DNA of 64,000 bases from Yersinia vastinensis (GCF_902726565.1 NZ_CACVAF010000002.1:1-64000); one strand, 5' to 3'. Shown: positions 23,275-32,619, numbered from the stretch's first letter. Notes: generated by a model not told the origin, from the sequence alone. Numbers and translations: made by a program.

Positions 23275-23489
23275 ACCTATCAGGAAACCGAATCCCGCTT
23301 CGGATCTACATCGGGGCCACTCAGATTTTAAACCGGTACCGCCGTGGAGCCGTTCGCCCTCGCCGCACGTATCAGTATGGCTATCTGTCTTTACGCATTA
23401 CCCACCGCTGGCGGTTGTTATCGAAAGACGGTGGGCAGCACTGGGAGGCCATGAGCCACCAGCGATACAACAAAGAATTGGGGGTGTAG
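23271..23489 (+). CDS. Unknown small basic protein, GTG start
   Basis: GTG 23271 overlaps the preceding stop (GTGA) and gives 72 residues. The product is rich in Arg and Tyr (IYIGATQILNRYRRGAVRPR, then YGYLSLRITHRWRLLS) with likely beta strands, unlike its helical neighbours. Basic charge suggests binding to nucleic acid or to an acidic protein. Function unknown. Confidence 0.5.
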   Translation: MNLSGNRIPLRIYIGATQILNRYRRGAVRPRRTYQYGYLSLRITHRWRLLSKDGGQHWEAMSHQRYNKELGV

Positions 23490-23492
23490 GTG

Positions 23493-23891
23493 ATGGGAAT
23501 AAGCAAAGCAAACAACCAGGAGCGCATTGATGTTGGGTCGCTACTGACGATTACAGACCACCTTGAGGCATTGAATGTTGCTAACGCCACTCTGGACAGA
23601 ATTGAGTCACAACTAACTAAAGCCAGTGATAAGGCCAGTGATTGGTATATCCGAGCCACTACCGCACATAAAACGTGGCATTGGATCAGGACTCAGATTT
23701 GCGGGCAGCTATCTGTTTTAAGGCAGAAGGAAAAAGAAAGGAATATCAATCTGCATATTTCGAAAGACCACTTTTTGATTCAAGCATTACGGCAACGGGT
23801 AACAGCGGAAGAATTTGAACAGTGCGTTCTGATTGCTAATGAAAAGGCCACTTCGGTGCATAGCGGGTTTATTCAGGATAATGAGGACTAA
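23493..23891 (+). CDS. Unknown early-left protein
   Basis: I use ATG 23493 (132 residues); the GTG just before it at 23490 is equally placed relative to GGGGGTG. The product is helical with a Trp-rich centre (DWYIRATTAHKTWHWIRTQI) and a C-terminal segment ALRQRVTAEEFEQCVLIANE. Not recognised. Confidence 0.5.
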   Translation: MGISKANNQERIDVGSLLTITDHLEALNVANATLDRIESQLTKASDKASDWYIRATTAHKTWHWIRTQICGQLSVLRQKEKERNINLHISKDHFLIQALRQRVTAEEFEQCVLIANEKATSVHSGFIQDNED

Positions 23892-23895
23892 CAAA

Positions 23896-24738
23896 ATGAG
23901 TCAGTTAATTAGCACCAATAGCAATAATCCAATGATGGGAAGCCGTGAAATAGCGGTGGTAGTCCTTAAAGAACACAAAGAAGTCTGTCGTGATATTCGC
24001 GTCATGCTTGTGCAGCTTTACGGGGGCGAAGAGAAGGACTACATCCGTAGCGCAAATCTGCTCAACCTTACGAATCAAGGGGTTAGTTGCGTTCATTACG
24101 ATATGAATAATCCTAATGCCTGGGAATACTTTCTTGACTTTGAACACTCGCAATGCCTTGCGACTGGCTATGACGCCCTCCGTCGTATGTCGATGGTTAA
24201 ACAATGGCGAACTATGAAGGAAGAACTGGAGCAACCACGCATCGCAGTACAGTCAGCACCCCAGGAAAACAGCATGAACAATGACATTCTTTCCCTGGCT
24301 CGCGTTGTGGCAGAAGCAACCGCATCGGCAACCATGAAGGCGGTGATCGATATTGTTGGTATTCAAAAGTATCAGCCAGTAGCTGAACCAATTGTAGCTA
24401 TCGCGCCACCAGCACCAGAAGCCTTGCAGGTCAGCCACCACACGCCAGATAGCGGACAATCTGAATATGCCCTTGTGTCTGATCTGTCGTGGGCTTGTGG
24501 GTTATCAGATGATGCCTGCCGCCGATTGACTACGTTCTCGAAGCTACCTACCCGCCTGACCAATGGTGAGCGAGGCCATTTACTGATTCACCGTGATTCG
24601 TTTATGTCGGCAGCTCAAACCTTGCTTGATGAGTCCACACCACCCACCGGCAAACTTAAGCGCTGGCAGCATCCAGAGTTCGGCGGCTTCACCTTGCGCC
24701 TGAAATCTGGAAATAACGATGGGGAGAAGGCTCAATGA
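23896..24738 (+). CDS. Rha-family phage regulatory protein
   Basis: ATG 23896 gives 280 residues. The N-terminal segment SREIAVVVLKEHKEVCRDIR followed by VMLVQLYGGEE fits the Rha regulator family (start near residue 15). A central linker rich in Ala/Pro leads to a C-terminal domain (LSWACGLSDDACRRLTTFSK, FGGFTLRLKSG). Rha-type proteins in lambdoid prophages are regulatory and some act as antirepressors. Being in the operon controlled by the CI-like repressor, it may feed back on induction. A 12-base overlap into the previous ORF frame was rejected in favour of this start. Confidence 0.75.
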   Translation: MSQLISTNSNNPMMGSREIAVVVLKEHKEVCRDIRVMLVQLYGGEEKDYIRSANLLNLTNQGVSCVHYDMNNPNAWEYFLDFEHSQCLATGYDALRRMSMVKQWRTMKEELEQPRIAVQSAPQENSMNNDILSLARVVAEATASATMKAVIDIVGIQKYQPVAEPIVAIAPPAPEALQVSHHTPDSGQSEYALVSDLSWACGLSDDACRRLTTFSKLPTRLTNGERGHLLIHRDSFMSAAQTLLDESTPPTGKLKRWQHPEFGGFTLRLKSGNNDGEKAQ

Positions 24739-24959
24739 ATATCAGCTATATCGATCATGGCGTAACCGCATCACTGACACTTACTAGCTGGTTGCCTCAT
24801 GTTCGCCAGCATAACCGCTGCGTGGATGTTGTTTTGCTGCGTATCGGCAGTGTTCAGGCAAAAAATAAAGGCTTCATTCGTCGCACAACCGTTATTACCG
24901 GACGTACGCCGCTGATCATGCATGCCTATAAGGTGGTTCTGGCTGAGGTGAAACGATGA
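24735..24959 (+). CDS. Unknown small early-left protein
   Basis: The 74-residue protein overlaps the previous stop by ATGA and begins MNISYIDHGVTASLTLTSWL. It is basic and beta-rich (VDVVLLRIGSVQAKNKGFIR). Not recognised. Confidence 0.5.
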   Translation: MNISYIDHGVTASLTLTSWLPHVRQHNRCVDVVLLRIGSVQAKNKGFIRRTTVITGRTPLIMHAYKVVLAEVKR

Positions 24960-25366
24960 TTTGGGATGAAAATTTAACTACTGAAGAAAGTCATCAATAT
25001 GCCCTCTGCTGGATTAGCGAAGCATTCATTATTCATCAAACGGCAATTCACAGGCGGCCTGTTTATCGCCATAAATTTGGAGATATATCTCTAACTTTTA
25101 TTGGTTTGCGCGGTTTGATTGATGGGTATCTAGAGCAGGCTGGAAAATCACTTTTCCAGCGAGGTGCTTATTACGTGTCACTTATCGATTGGGAAGCCAA
25201 AGAAAAACCACAGCATGGACTTCTGTTTGATCAGGGCAATATACCGCCGCTTACAGAGTTTGGTTTGAAGTGGATTACCTGTCAGCTCGACCAATTCGGA
25301 GACATGGTGCAGGACCTCGGGGTAGATAAAGCCGCTCAATTGATGGGGGTAACAATCGATGACTGA
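24956..25366 (+). CDS. Unknown early-left protein
   Basis: The 136-residue protein (MIWDENLTTEESHQYALCWI) overlaps both neighbours by 4-8 bases. It has a mixed composition with SLIDWEAKEKPQHGLLFDQG in the middle and a helical end. No motif recognised. Confidence 0.5.
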   Translation: MIWDENLTTEESHQYALCWISEAFIIHQTAIHRRPVYRHKFGDISLTFIGLRGLIDGYLEQAGKSLFQRGAYYVSLIDWEAKEKPQHGLLFDQGNIPPLTEFGLKWITCQLDQFGDMVQDLGVDKAAQLMGVTIDD

Positions 25367-25823
25367 TAGCAACATTTTCCAACTGGCTAACATCATCAAA
25401 TCAGCCGGCAGTGATCCAGGTGATATCACAACCGCTATCTGGGTAGCTCACTACCGTAAGCCAGAACGCGGTGCGGATGAAATTACTGATTTGACGATGA
25501 ACATTATCGGTAACCACTGCATGGATTTTCTACCTCCAGATGTCTGGCCGGAAACGTTGGATGGAGTGCTTAAATTTGAACTTGGTGTGTTGGTTGATGA
25601 ATTCTACTCGGTAAACCCACTTCCGGGCAAAATCGCTAAAGCAGTATTGGCAGCCGGTTACCGTCTGAATGAAAACATTGCAGCACAGGAAGCTACCGAA
25701 AGAGATATAGCGGTCGATGAAATGCACGTCATGTATGTCAATGCGCCTGATACCACCAGCGTTCGACAGTACCTTGAAATGCTATATGACGCCGGGTATC
25801 GCAAGGGGGCTACCAATGGGTAA
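25359..25823 (+). CDS. Unknown early-left protein
   Basis: The 154-residue acidic protein (MTDSNIFQLANIIKSAGSDP) contains PPDVWPETLDGVLKFELGVL and ends LEMLYDAGYRKGATNG. It is soluble and mainly helical. I do not recognise a family. It overlaps the next start by 8 bases. Confidence 0.5.
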   Translation: MTDSNIFQLANIIKSAGSDPGDITTAIWVAHYRKPERGADEITDLTMNIIGNHCMDFLPPDVWPETLDGVLKFELGVLVDEFYSVNPLPGKIAKAVLAAGYRLNENIAAQEATERDIAVDEMHVMYVNAPDTTSVRQYLEMLYDAGYRKGATNG

Positions 25824-26052
25824 GCAAGCCGATATTCATGACACCGAAGTGCGGGCCACTGTGATTGTTGACGATGGGTGCGACTGGACTAAATACCTTA
25901 ACTGGTTAGCCAAAGCAAAGTACCGCATCCGAAACGGGATAAATGAAGCGCCACCAGCTAGACCACAAGTAGCACCGGTAAGTTTCAAGTCGATTAATCA
26001 GCCCCGTAAAAAGGGCTATCGAGTGGTTCAGAAAGCGATAGGGGCGGTGTGA
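25816..26052 (+). CDS. Unknown small early-left protein
   Basis: ATG 25816 behind AAGGGGG gives 78 residues (MGKQADIHDTEVRATVIVDD). The C-terminal half is basic and Pro-rich (APPARPQVAPVSFKSINQPR). Not recognised. Confidence 0.5.
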   Translation: MGKQADIHDTEVRATVIVDDGCDWTKYLNWLAKAKYRIRNGINEAPPARPQVAPVSFKSINQPRKKGYRVVQKAIGAV

Positions 26053-26303
26053 AAATGGGAATGATTAAAACCAATAATCCAACGATGCTACAGCTCAAAA
26101 GTTTAATGACTGTCACATACGGATTTTCCCGTTGGCATGTTGCCTGTGCTGTTGAAGCGTACCGAGATGAGCCATCGATTGACCCCACATCAGCCTCGTA
26201 TATCTATGCTGGACGGGCCATGAAGCAAGGCATCAAAGATGGTGAGATTGATAAATTGCATAACGGTGGCCGCTATTATTGCTTCGTGGAGGTGAAACCG
26301 TGA
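26049..26303 (+). CDS. Unknown small early-left protein
   Basis: A GTG at 26049 overlaps the previous stop; ATG 26055 is an alternative. About 82-84 residues, with YGFSRWHVACAVEAYRDEPS and YAGRAMKQGIKDGEIDKLHN, a pattern like a small winged helix. Function unknown. Confidence 0.5.
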   Translation: MKMGMIKTNNPTMLQLKSLMTVTYGFSRWHVACAVEAYRDEPSIDPTSASYIYAGRAMKQGIKDGEIDKLHNGGRYYCFVEVKP

Positions 26304-26458
26304 AATTTAAATGTACAGGCAAGTGGAACGGTGAACCATTCGAGCGCATTACCGAAGCGGAAGATGAAGCTGATTGCTACGGGCATTGGCACTGGTGGGC
26401 GGCAATGGGTGAAGCCACTATTACTGATTTTGTTATGGAGGTATGCGCCAATGACTAA
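26300..26458 (+). CDS. Small Trp/acid-rich protein, 52 residues
   Basis: GTG 26300 overlaps the previous stop (GTGA) and runs 52 codons to TAA at 26456. The product, with KFKCTGKWNGEPFERITEAE then CYGHWHWWAAMGEAT, is acidic and Trp-rich. It overlaps the next gene start by 8 bases. The tight overlaps on both sides support it as real. Confidence 0.55.
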   Translation: MKFKCTGKWNGEPFERITEAEDEADCYGHWHWWAAMGEATITDFVMEVCAND

Positions 26459-26750
26459 CAAAAAATCATTCGAAGAATGGGCCATAACCGATCGCGATAT
26501 GTGGATCACTTTCCAGCATGACGGCACCGCTAAATATTATGCCAAGTCAGCATGGCAAGCGGCCACCAAAACACCGGTTATCCTCCCTCCAATGATTGAT
26601 ATCACTGGTCTGGAGGGTGAACACCTGAACGCCGCGAACCATTTCAACGCCGCCATTGCTATGTGCTCTATAGCGATCCGGCAGGCGGGCTATCCGTCAG
26701 AGTGTTCAACAATGTTTTACCCACCTAACAAAGAGGTGTCAGATGGCTAG
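26451..26750 (+). CDS. Unknown early-left protein
   Basis: ATG 26451, preceded by GGAGGT, gives 99 residues. The start MTNKKSFEEWAITDRDMWIT followed by FQHDGTAKYYAKSAWQAA is a pattern shared by many small enterobacterial phage proteins with an FEEWA...AWQAA core, of unknown function. It overlaps the excisionase gene by 8 bases. Confidence 0.6.
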   Translation: MTNKKSFEEWAITDRDMWITFQHDGTAKYYAKSAWQAATKTPVILPPMIDITGLEGEHLNAANHFNAAIAMCSIAIRQAGYPSECSTMFYPPNKEVSDG

Positions 26751-26985
26751 AACACAGACACTTAAGGACTGGGCCGCTGATGAGTTCGATGAACCCATCC
26801 CCAGCTATCCCACATTACTAAAATATGCACAACATGGCATGATATCGCCGCCACCTTTTAAAGCTGGCAGGTGCTGGCGGGTTGACAAGAATGCCCGATT
26901 CGTCGGTGTGACCGTCAAGCCGGTAGTGAGAAAAGATGATGACCCACGCTTGAAGAGGATAATGGAAGATGGCCAGACCTCGTAA
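26743..26985 (+). CDS. Excisionase (Xis)
   Basis: The 80-residue protein contains PSYPTLLKYAQHGMISPPPF and RCWRVDKNARFVG, matching the winged-helix core of lambda-type excisionases. It would bind the att arm and steer the integrase to excision. It overlaps int by 17 bases, as xis and int overlap in lambda. Confidence 0.88.
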   Translation: MARTQTLKDWAADEFDEPIPSYPTLLKYAQHGMISPPPFKAGRCWRVDKNARFVGVTVKPVVRKDDDPRLKRIMEDGQTS

Positions 26986-28093
26986 GTACAACATAAATGT
27001 ACCAGGTCTATCGTGCTACACAGACGCCAGAACCAAAAAGGTCTACTGGCGTTATAAGCACCCTGTATCAGGGAAATTTCATGGGTTAGGTGATGATGAG
27101 GCAGCGGCAAAGGCTATCGCTATTGAAGCTAATAGTCGCTTTGCTAGTCAGCAAATGGGGCAATTACTAAAGGCGCGAGATGAAATCAGTCTCAAAACCG
27201 GTAAGGCCATAACGGTAACAACTTGGTTAGATCGTTATCTCGCAATCCAGCAAGAACGTTACGATAGTGAGGAAATAAAACTCAACACACTTAAGCAAAA
27301 AAGTGCGCCTGTTGAGGCATTCAGGCGTCATTGTGGAATGTTGCTCCTTCCTGATGTTGGGGCTAGAGATATAGCTTCTGTAATTGAAGAATATAAAGAC
27401 AAAGGACAAAAACGGATGGCGCAGGTTGTCCGGATGGTTCTTATCGATGTGTACAAGGAGGCCCAGCACGCCGGGGAAGTTCCACCTGGTTACAATCCGG
27501 CGTTGGCCACCAAGCAGCCAGCAAACAAAGTTACCCGTGTTCGTTTGAATTTTGATGAATGGGAATCAATTTTTAATGCCGCCGCTAATATGCAAGGTTA
27601 TATCCAAAATGCAATGCTCCTTGCTTTGGTTACTGGTCAGCGTTTAGGGGATATCGCTGACATGAAATTTAGCGATGTTTGGGATAATCACCTCCATATC
27701 GTGCAAGGAAAAACTGGCACCAGAATAGCAATACCAATAAGCCTGAAGTGTGAGTCTGTTGGTTATACGCTGCAAGATGTTATCGCACGATGCCGTGACA
27801 TGATAGTCAGCCCATACATGCTTCACTATCACCATACAACATCAATGGCTAAGCGCGGGGGGCAAGTATCAAGTAATGCGATCACTACGGGCTTCTCATC
27901 AGCAAGGGATAAAAGTGATTTGGATTGGAAAGACGGCACCCCACCAACATTTCACGAACAACGATCATTATCTGAGAGGCTATATCGCGAACAAGGGGTA
28001 GACACTAAGACATTGCTTGGACATAAAAACCAAGCGATGACCGACAAATATAATGATGACAGAGGCAAAGAATGGATAGTTTTAGCTGTGTAA
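26969..28093 (+). CDS. Lambda-type tyrosine recombinase (integrase)
   Basis: The 374-residue protein has the lambda Int layout: N-terminal arm-binding domain (MARPRKYNINVPGLSCYTDA), core-binding domain, and catalytic domain. The catalytic set is complete: Arg225 (TGQRLGD), Lys248, His329/Arg332 (TFHEQRS), His352 (LLGHK) and nucleophile Tyr361 (DKYND). It reads toward icd. The adjacent 3x GTTTTGCAG repeats may be its arm sites. Confidence 0.95.
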   Translation: MARPRKYNINVPGLSCYTDARTKKVYWRYKHPVSGKFHGLGDDEAAAKAIAIEANSRFASQQMGQLLKARDEISLKTGKAITVTTWLDRYLAIQQERYDSEEIKLNTLKQKSAPVEAFRRHCGMLLLPDVGARDIASVIEEYKDKGQKRMAQVVRMVLIDVYKEAQHAGEVPPGYNPALATKQPANKVTRVRLNFDEWESIFNAAANMQGYIQNAMLLALVTGQRLGDIADMKFSDVWDNHLHIVQGKTGTRIAIPISLKCESVGYTLQDVIARCRDMIVSPYMLHYHHTTSMAKRGGQVSSNAITTGFSSARDKSDLDWKDGTPPTFHEQRSLSERLYREQGVDTKTLLGHKNQAMTDKYNDDRGKEWIVLAV

Positions 28094-28113
28094 TTTGGGT
28101 TGTTTTTTGTACG

Positions 28114-28149
28114 GTTTTGCAGAAGGGTTTTGCAGGAGTTTTGCAGAAG
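28114..28149. repeat. Three tandem GTTTTGCAG(A/G)AG repeats after int
   Basis: GTTTTGCAGAAG (28114-28125), GTTTTGCAGGAG (28127-28138) and GTTTTGCAGAAG (28138-28149) follow each other 20-60 bases after the int stop. Arm-type integrase sites in lambda-like att regions are short tandem repeats in just this place. Confidence 0.6.
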
Positions 28150-28164
28150 AAACATAAGAAGGTT

Positions 28165-28194
28165 GAAAAAATCACGGAAGCCGAAGCCTCCGTG
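28165..28194 (-). terminator. Terminator of icd
   Basis: On the - strand CACGGAGGC-TTCG-GCTTCCGTG (9-bp stem, one G-U) is followed by ATTTTTTC. It lies 23 bases after the icd stop, with a smaller TTGCAC/GTGCAA stem between. If the phage crossover is inside icd, this terminator is also phage-supplied. Confidence 0.88.
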
Positions 28195-28216
28195 AGATAT
28201 TGCACTAATCGTGCAA

Positions 28217-29470
28217 TTACATGTGCTGAATAATGGCGTCGCCAAATTCACTGCATTTCAATAGTTTAGCGCCATCCATTAAGCGCTCGAAATCATAAGT
28301 CACAGTCTTGGCCTGAATTGCGCCTTCGGTGCCTTTGATAATCAAGTCGGCCGCTTCGAACCAGCCCATATGACGCAGCATCATTTCTGCGGACAGAATA
28401 ATTGAGCCAGGGTTCACTTTATCCTGACCCGCATATTTTGGCGCAGTGCCGTGTGTGGCTTCAAACAAAGCACACTCGTCACCAATGTTGGCACCTGGGG
28501 CAATACCAATACCGCCGACTTGTGCAGCTAATGCATCAGAAATGTAATCGCCGTTCAGGTTCATACAGGCAATAACATCATATTCAGCAGGACGCAGCAG
28601 GATCTGTTGCAAGAAAGCATCAGCAATGACGTCTTTCACAATGATATCTTTGCCATTGTTTGGGTTTTTGATTTTAACCCAAGGACCACCATCGATCAGC
28701 TCACCACCAAATTCCTCGCGCGCTAACTGGTAACCCCAGTCTTTGAATGCGCCTTCGGTGAATTTCATAATGTTGCCTTTATGAACCAGAGTGACTGATT
28801 CACGATCATTGGTAATAGCGTACTCAATCGCTGCACGTACCAAACGTTTAGTCCCTTCTTCCGAGCAAGGTTTTACACCAATACCACATTGCTCAGGGAA
28901 GCGAATTTTCTTCACGCCCATCTCTTCACGCAGGAACTTGATGACTTTCTCAGCTTCTGGTGAACCGGCTTTCCATTCAATGCCCGCATAGATATCTTCT
29001 GCGTTTTCGCGGAAAATCACCATGTTAGTCAATTCAGGATGTTTTACCGGGCTAGGAGTCCCTTCGTAATAACGAACTGGGCGCAGGCACACATACAGGT
29101 CGAGTTGTTGACGCAAAGCCACATTCAGAGAACGAATACCACCACCCACTGGCGTGGTTAGCGGGCCTTTAATTGCCACACGGTAATCACGAATCAGATC
29201 CAATGTTTCTTCTGGCAACCAAACATCTTTACCATAAACATGTGTTGATTTCTCGCCGGTGTAGATTTCCATCCAGGAGATTTTACGCTCACCTTTATAG
29301 GCTTTCTTAACCGCAGCATCCACCACGTTGATCATGGCTGGAGTCACATCAACACCAATGCCGTCACCTTCAATAAATGGAATGATCGGATTATGCGGAA
29401 CAACCAGTTTACCCTGAGCATCGACAGTAATTTTCTTACCTTCTGCCGGAACAACTACTTTGCTTTCCAT
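28217..29470 (-). CDS. icd: Isocitrate dehydrogenase (NADP+)
   Basis: Catalyses oxidative decarboxylation of isocitrate to 2-oxoglutarate in the TCA cycle. ATG 29470 with a GGAGAGG site gives 417 residues, matching the E. coli start MESKVVVPA; the frame is open 17 codons further upstream. Conserved segments include [17 protein letters not shown], the phospho-Ser loop [12 protein letters not shown], and [17 protein letters not shown]. The C-terminus, [10 protein letters not shown], differs from E. coli only at the last residues. The prophage abuts its 3' end, so the last codons may come from the phage while the enzyme stays intact. Confidence 0.98.
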   Translation of the reverse strand: MESKVVVPAEGKKITVDAQGKLVVPHNPIIPFIEGDGIGVDVTPAMINVVDAAVKKAYKGERKISWMEIYTGEKSTHVYGKDVWLPEETLDLIRDYRVAIKGPLTTPVGGGIRSLNVALRQQLDLYVCLRPVRYYEGTPSPVKHPELTNMVIFRENAEDIYAGIEWKAGSPEAEKVIKFLREEMGVKKIRFPEQCGIGVKPCSEEGTKRLVRAAIEYAITNDRESVTLVHKGNIMKFTEGAFKDWGYQLAREEFGGELIDGGPWVKIKNPNNGKDIIVKDVIADAFLQQILLRPAEYDVIACMNLNGDYISDALAAQVGGIGIAPGANIGDECALFEATHGTAPKYAGQDKVNPGSIILSAEMMLRHMGWFEAADLIIKGTEGAIQAKTVTYDFERLMDGAKLLKCSEFGDAIIQHM

Positions 29471-29566
29471 CAACCTCTCCTTCAGCGCAATTTTGTTAAT
29501 GCCTTGTAAGATTCGTGTCAATACTACTTGAATATTCGTTCCACGCCAATCCGAAACGGATTGAGG

Positions 29567-29572
29567 TATAAT
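29567..29572 (+). promoter_or_regulatory. -10 element upstream of rluE
   Basis: A perfect TATAAT lies 29 bases before the rluE ATG in the 130-bp divergent region with icd. No good -35 is seen at standard spacing. Confidence 0.4.
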
Positions 29573-29600
29573 GCGCTAATCATTCGGAATCGCAATAATC

Positions 29601-30227
29601 ATGAATAAATTCTCTGTTAAAAATCACAACGTTAACCGATTCAGCACCAAGACGCCGGCTAAGTCGGGGAAGCCTATCGCCCCGCGGAGAGTACTGTTAT
29701 TCAACAAGCCTTTTGACGTATTACCTCAATTTACTGATGAGTCCGGGCGCACAACATTGAAGGAATTTATCCCCTTTAATGATGTTTATGCCGCTGGTCG
29801 GCTTGATCGTGATAGTGAAGGTTTGCTGGTATTAACCAACGATGGAAAATTACAAGCCAAACTCACCCAGCCCGCGCAGAAAACCGGGAAAGTCTATTTC
29901 GTCCAAGTAGAAGGCGTACCTGGAGATGATGCGTTGGCTCAACTCCGACGGGGAATAACCCTAAAAGATGGCCCTACTTTACCTGCCGGGGCTGAGTTGG
30001 TTGATGAGCCAGAGTGGTTGTGGCCACGAAATCCACCTATCCGGGAGCGTAAAAATATTCCGACAACTTGGGTAAAGATCACACTTTTTGAAGGCCGTAA
30101 CCGACAAGTTCGCAGAATGACAGCCCATGTTGGCTTCCCAACTCTGCGCCTGATACGTTTTAGTATGGGAAATTTGAGCCTTGGCAACCTACAGCCCGGC
30201 GAATGGAAGGAGATAAACCATGTTTAA
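29601..30227 (+). CDS. rluE: 23S rRNA pseudouridine(2457) synthase
   Basis: The 208-residue protein is of the RsuA/RluB/E/F type of pseudouridine synthases. The catalytic motif is [19 protein letters not shown] with the Asp in [22 protein letters not shown] and [19 protein letters not shown] are also typical. E. coli RluE modifies U2457 of 23S rRNA. It overlaps nudJ by eight bases, the same arrangement as in E. coli. Confidence 0.95.
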   Translation: MNKFSVKNHNVNRFSTKTPAKSGKPIAPRRVLLFNKPFDVLPQFTDESGRTTLKEFIPFNDVYAAGRLDRDSEGLLVLTNDGKLQAKLTQPAQKTGKVYFVQVEGVPGDDALAQLRRGITLKDGPTLPAGAELVDEPEWLWPRNPPIRERKNIPTTWVKITLFEGRNRQVRRMTAHVGFPTLRLIRFSMGNLSLGNLQPGEWKEINHV

Positions 30228-30666
30228 GCCGCACGTAACTGTCGCTTGTGTTGTACATGCTCAAGGGAAGTTTTTAGTGGTCGAAGAGACGATTAATGGG
30301 AAAAAATTATGGAATCAGCCTGCTGGTCATTTGGAAGCAGATGAGACTTTACTGCAAGCCGCAGAGAGAGAACTGTGGGAAGAAACTGGCATTCGTGCTA
30401 TCCCACAATCTTTTCTGCGCATGCATCAATGGTTAGCGCCGGACAAAACACCATTTTTACGTTTCGCTTTTGTCGTAGAATTGGCAGATCAATTGCCGAC
30501 CGAACCGCATGACAGCGATATTGATTGTTGTCTGTGGCTCACCGCCGATGAAATATTACAGGCGCCTAACTTACGCTCCCCTTTGGTTGCGGAAAGTATC
30601 CGCTGTTACCAGCAACCAGAGCGTTATTCCCTTGATCTGGTTGGCACATTTAATTGGCCTTTATAA
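30220..30666 (+). CDS. nudJ: Nudix phosphatase NudJ
   Basis: The 148-residue protein has the Nudix box [20 protein letters not shown] followed by TGI (from about residue 37). NudJ in E. coli hydrolyses nucleoside di- and triphosphates and HMP-PP. It lies between rluE and mnmA as in other enterobacteria. A gap of 173 bp before mnmA contains a TATAAT at 30760-30765. Confidence 0.94.
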   Translation: MFKPHVTVACVVHAQGKFLVVEETINGKKLWNQPAGHLEADETLLQAAERELWEETGIRAIPQSFLRMHQWLAPDKTPFLRFAFVVELADQLPTEPHDSDIDCCLWLTADEILQAPNLRSPLVAESIRCYQQPERYSLDLVGTFNWPL

Positions 30667-30839
30667 AAGACAGATTTGATTTACTCAGGTAATTTGGCCA
30701 AAGCACCGATTCTGCGATGCGCGCAGACAACCAACGTGATAAAATCCGGCGCTTGTTTTTATAATGCTTTGTTTGCCGCGCAATGTAATACGGATAATCC
30801 GTATTTGGCACACCCGGCGTTTAAGTTAGTGAGACTCCC

Positions 30840-31961
30840 ATGTCAGATAACAGCCAGAAAAAAGTCATCGTCGGTATGTCCGGCGGTGTTGATTCTTCCG
30901 TTTCCGCCTACCTGCTCCAGCAACAGGGTTACCAAGTTGCTGGTTTGTTCATGAAGAACTGGGAAGAGGATGATGACGAAGAGTATTGTTCAGCAGCGAC
31001 CGATCTGGCCGATGCTCAAGCAGTATGTGACAAACTGGGCATGGAGTTGCACACCGTCAATTTTGCAGCAGAATACTGGGATAATGTGTTTGAACTGTTC
31101 CTGGCAGAATATAAAGCTGGGCGCACTCCCAACCCCGATATTCTGTGCAATAAAGAAATTAAATTTAAAGCTTTCCTTGAGTTTGCAGCCGAAGACTTGG
31201 GCGCAGACTACATTGCTACCGGCCATTATGTTCGTCGCCAAGACGTGAATGGTAAAAGCCGCTTGTTGCGCGGTTTAGATGGCAATAAAGATCAAAGTTA
31301 CTTCCTTTATACTTTGAGCCACGAACAACTCGCCCAAAGTTTGTTCCCTGTGGGCGAGTTAGAGAAACCAGAAGTTCGCCGCATCGCTGAACAATTAGAA
31401 CTCGTTACCGCGAAGAAAAAAGATTCCACCGGCATCTGCTTTATTGGTGAGCGCAAATTCCGGGATTTCCTGGGGCGCTATCTGCCAGCTCAACCCGGCC
31501 CAATTATGACTGTAGATGGTCAGCATATGGGTGAACATCAGGGCTTGATGTACCACACGCTAGGCCAGCGTAAAGGTTTAGGCATCGGTGGTACTAAAGA
31601 CGGTGGTGATGACCCGTGGTATGTCGTAGACAAAGACGTGGCTAATAACATTTTGTTGGTTGCTCAAGGGCATGAACATCCACGTTTAATGTCTGTTGGC
31701 CTAATTGCCCAACAGCTACATTGGGTTGACAGAGAACCGGTCACGGCGGCTTTCCGCTGTGTAGTGAAAACCCGTTATCGTCAACAAGACATTCCTTGCA
31801 CCGTGACGCCACTGGATGACGATCGCGTTGAGGTTCGGTTTGATGACCCCGTTGCGGCGGTCACGCCGGGACAGTCTGCGGTCTTCTACCAAGGTGAGGT
31901 CTGTCTTGGTGGTGGTATCATTGAAGCGCGTTATCCACTGACCGACTCGGTAATCAACTAA
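30840..31961 (+). CDS. mnmA: tRNA-specific 2-thiouridylase
   Basis: Catalyses s2 thiolation of U34 in tRNA for Lys, Glu and Gln, taking sulfur from the Tus relay. The 373-residue protein has the PP-loop [15 protein letters not shown] (13-27), the catalytic Cys in [12 protein letters not shown] and a second in [13 protein letters not shown]. It is about the normal family length. hflD follows 31 bases downstream. Confidence 0.97.
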   Translation: MSDNSQKKVIVGMSGGVDSSVSAYLLQQQGYQVAGLFMKNWEEDDDEEYCSAATDLADAQAVCDKLGMELHTVNFAAEYWDNVFELFLAEYKAGRTPNPDILCNKEIKFKAFLEFAAEDLGADYIATGHYVRRQDVNGKSRLLRGLDGNKDQSYFLYTLSHEQLAQSLFPVGELEKPEVRRIAEQLELVTAKKKDSTGICFIGERKFRDFLGRYLPAQPGPIMTVDGQHMGEHQGLMYHTLGQRKGLGIGGTKDGGDDPWYVVDKDVANNILLVAQGHEHPRLMSVGLIAQQLHWVDREPVTAAFRCVVKTRYRQQDIPCTVTPLDDDRVEVRFDDPVAAVTPGQSAVFYQGEVCLGGGIIEARYPLTDSVIN

Positions 31962-31992
31962 ATCAGTCATCAGAACGTTTACAGGAGTGATC

Positions 31993-32619
31993 GTGGCGAA
32001 AAATTATTACGATATTACGTTAGCACTGGCGGGGATCTGCCAGTCTGCTCGCTTAGTACAGCAATTGGCTCATGAAGGCCAATGCGATAATGATGCATTG
32101 AACACGGTACTGGGCGGGCTGCTACAAACCAATCCGCCTTCAACCTTGGCGGTATATGGTGGAAACGAACAGTCTCTGAAAATGGGATTGGAAACATTGC
32201 AAAGTGTCTTAAACGCCAACCGTCAGGGGCCGGCTGCTGAACTCACTCGCTATACCCTAAGTTTGATGGTGCTGGAAAGAAAGCTCCATGCCAACAAGTC
32301 AGCCATGAATACCTTAGGAGATCGTATTAGTCAGCTTGATCGCCAGTTGGCACATTTCGATCTTGAATCCGAAACCATGATGAGTTCGCTGGCGGCGATT
32401 TATACTGATGTCATCAGCCCGCTTGGCCCGCGCATTCAGGTGACAGGTTCACCTGCTATTTTACAAAGCACATTGGTGCAGGCAAAAGTCCGTGCTGCCC
32501 TGCTGGCGGGTATCCGTTCTGCCGTGCTTTGGCAACAAGTCGGCGGAAGCCGTTTGCAGTTAATGTTCTCGCGAAATCGTCTGTTTAAACAGGCGCAGAG
32601 TATTCTTGCTCATAATTGA
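31993..32619 (+). CDS. hflD: High-frequency lysogenization protein HflD
   Basis: GTG 31993 with AGGAG six bases upstream gives the family start (M)[13 protein letters not shown] and 208 residues; a GTG two codons earlier lacks spacing. HflD is a peripheral inner-membrane protein that in E. coli binds lambda CII and lowers lysogeny. [16 protein letters not shown] and [17 protein letters not shown] are conserved. It lies between mnmA and purB. The resident prophage has no recognisable CII. Confidence 0.96.
   Translation: MAKNYYDITLALAGICQSARLVQQLAHEGQCDNDALNTVLGGLLQTNPPSTLAVYGGNEQSLKMGLETLQSVLNANRQGPAAELTRYTLSLMVLERKLHANKSAMNTLGDRISQLDRQLAHFDLESETMMSSLAAIYTDVISPLGPRIQVTGSPAILQSTLVQAKVRAALLAGIRSAVLWQQVGGSRLQLMFSRNRLFKQAQSILAHN

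Larger units (their letters stand above)
1..28200. mobile_element. Lambdoid prophage (partial) next to icd
   Basis: A continuous set of phage genes fills this stretch: integrase, excisionase, cI/cro switch, replication, Q, lysis, terminase, head and tail. Early-left genes are on the + strand; cro and all late genes are on the - strand, as in lambda. The integrase reads toward the 3' end of icd, the arrangement seen in e14 and phage 21, which recombine inside the icd 3' end. The left end is not in the window, so the att core cannot be defined; the last part of icd may itself be phage-supplied. All head, packaging and lysis genes look intact, so the element may be functional. Confidence 0.95.

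Noticed and set aside
21032-28093. CRISPR array or direct-repeat/spacer pattern in the early-left region
   Set aside because: No regularly spaced repeats were seen; only dense ORFs.
28094-28216. tRNA gene as phage attachment site
   Set aside because: No cloverleaf could be formed; the neighbouring gene is icd and the hairpins are terminator-like.
29471-29521. Longer icd start adding 17 residues
   Set aside because: The shorter start has a GGAGAGG site and aligns with the E. coli protein.
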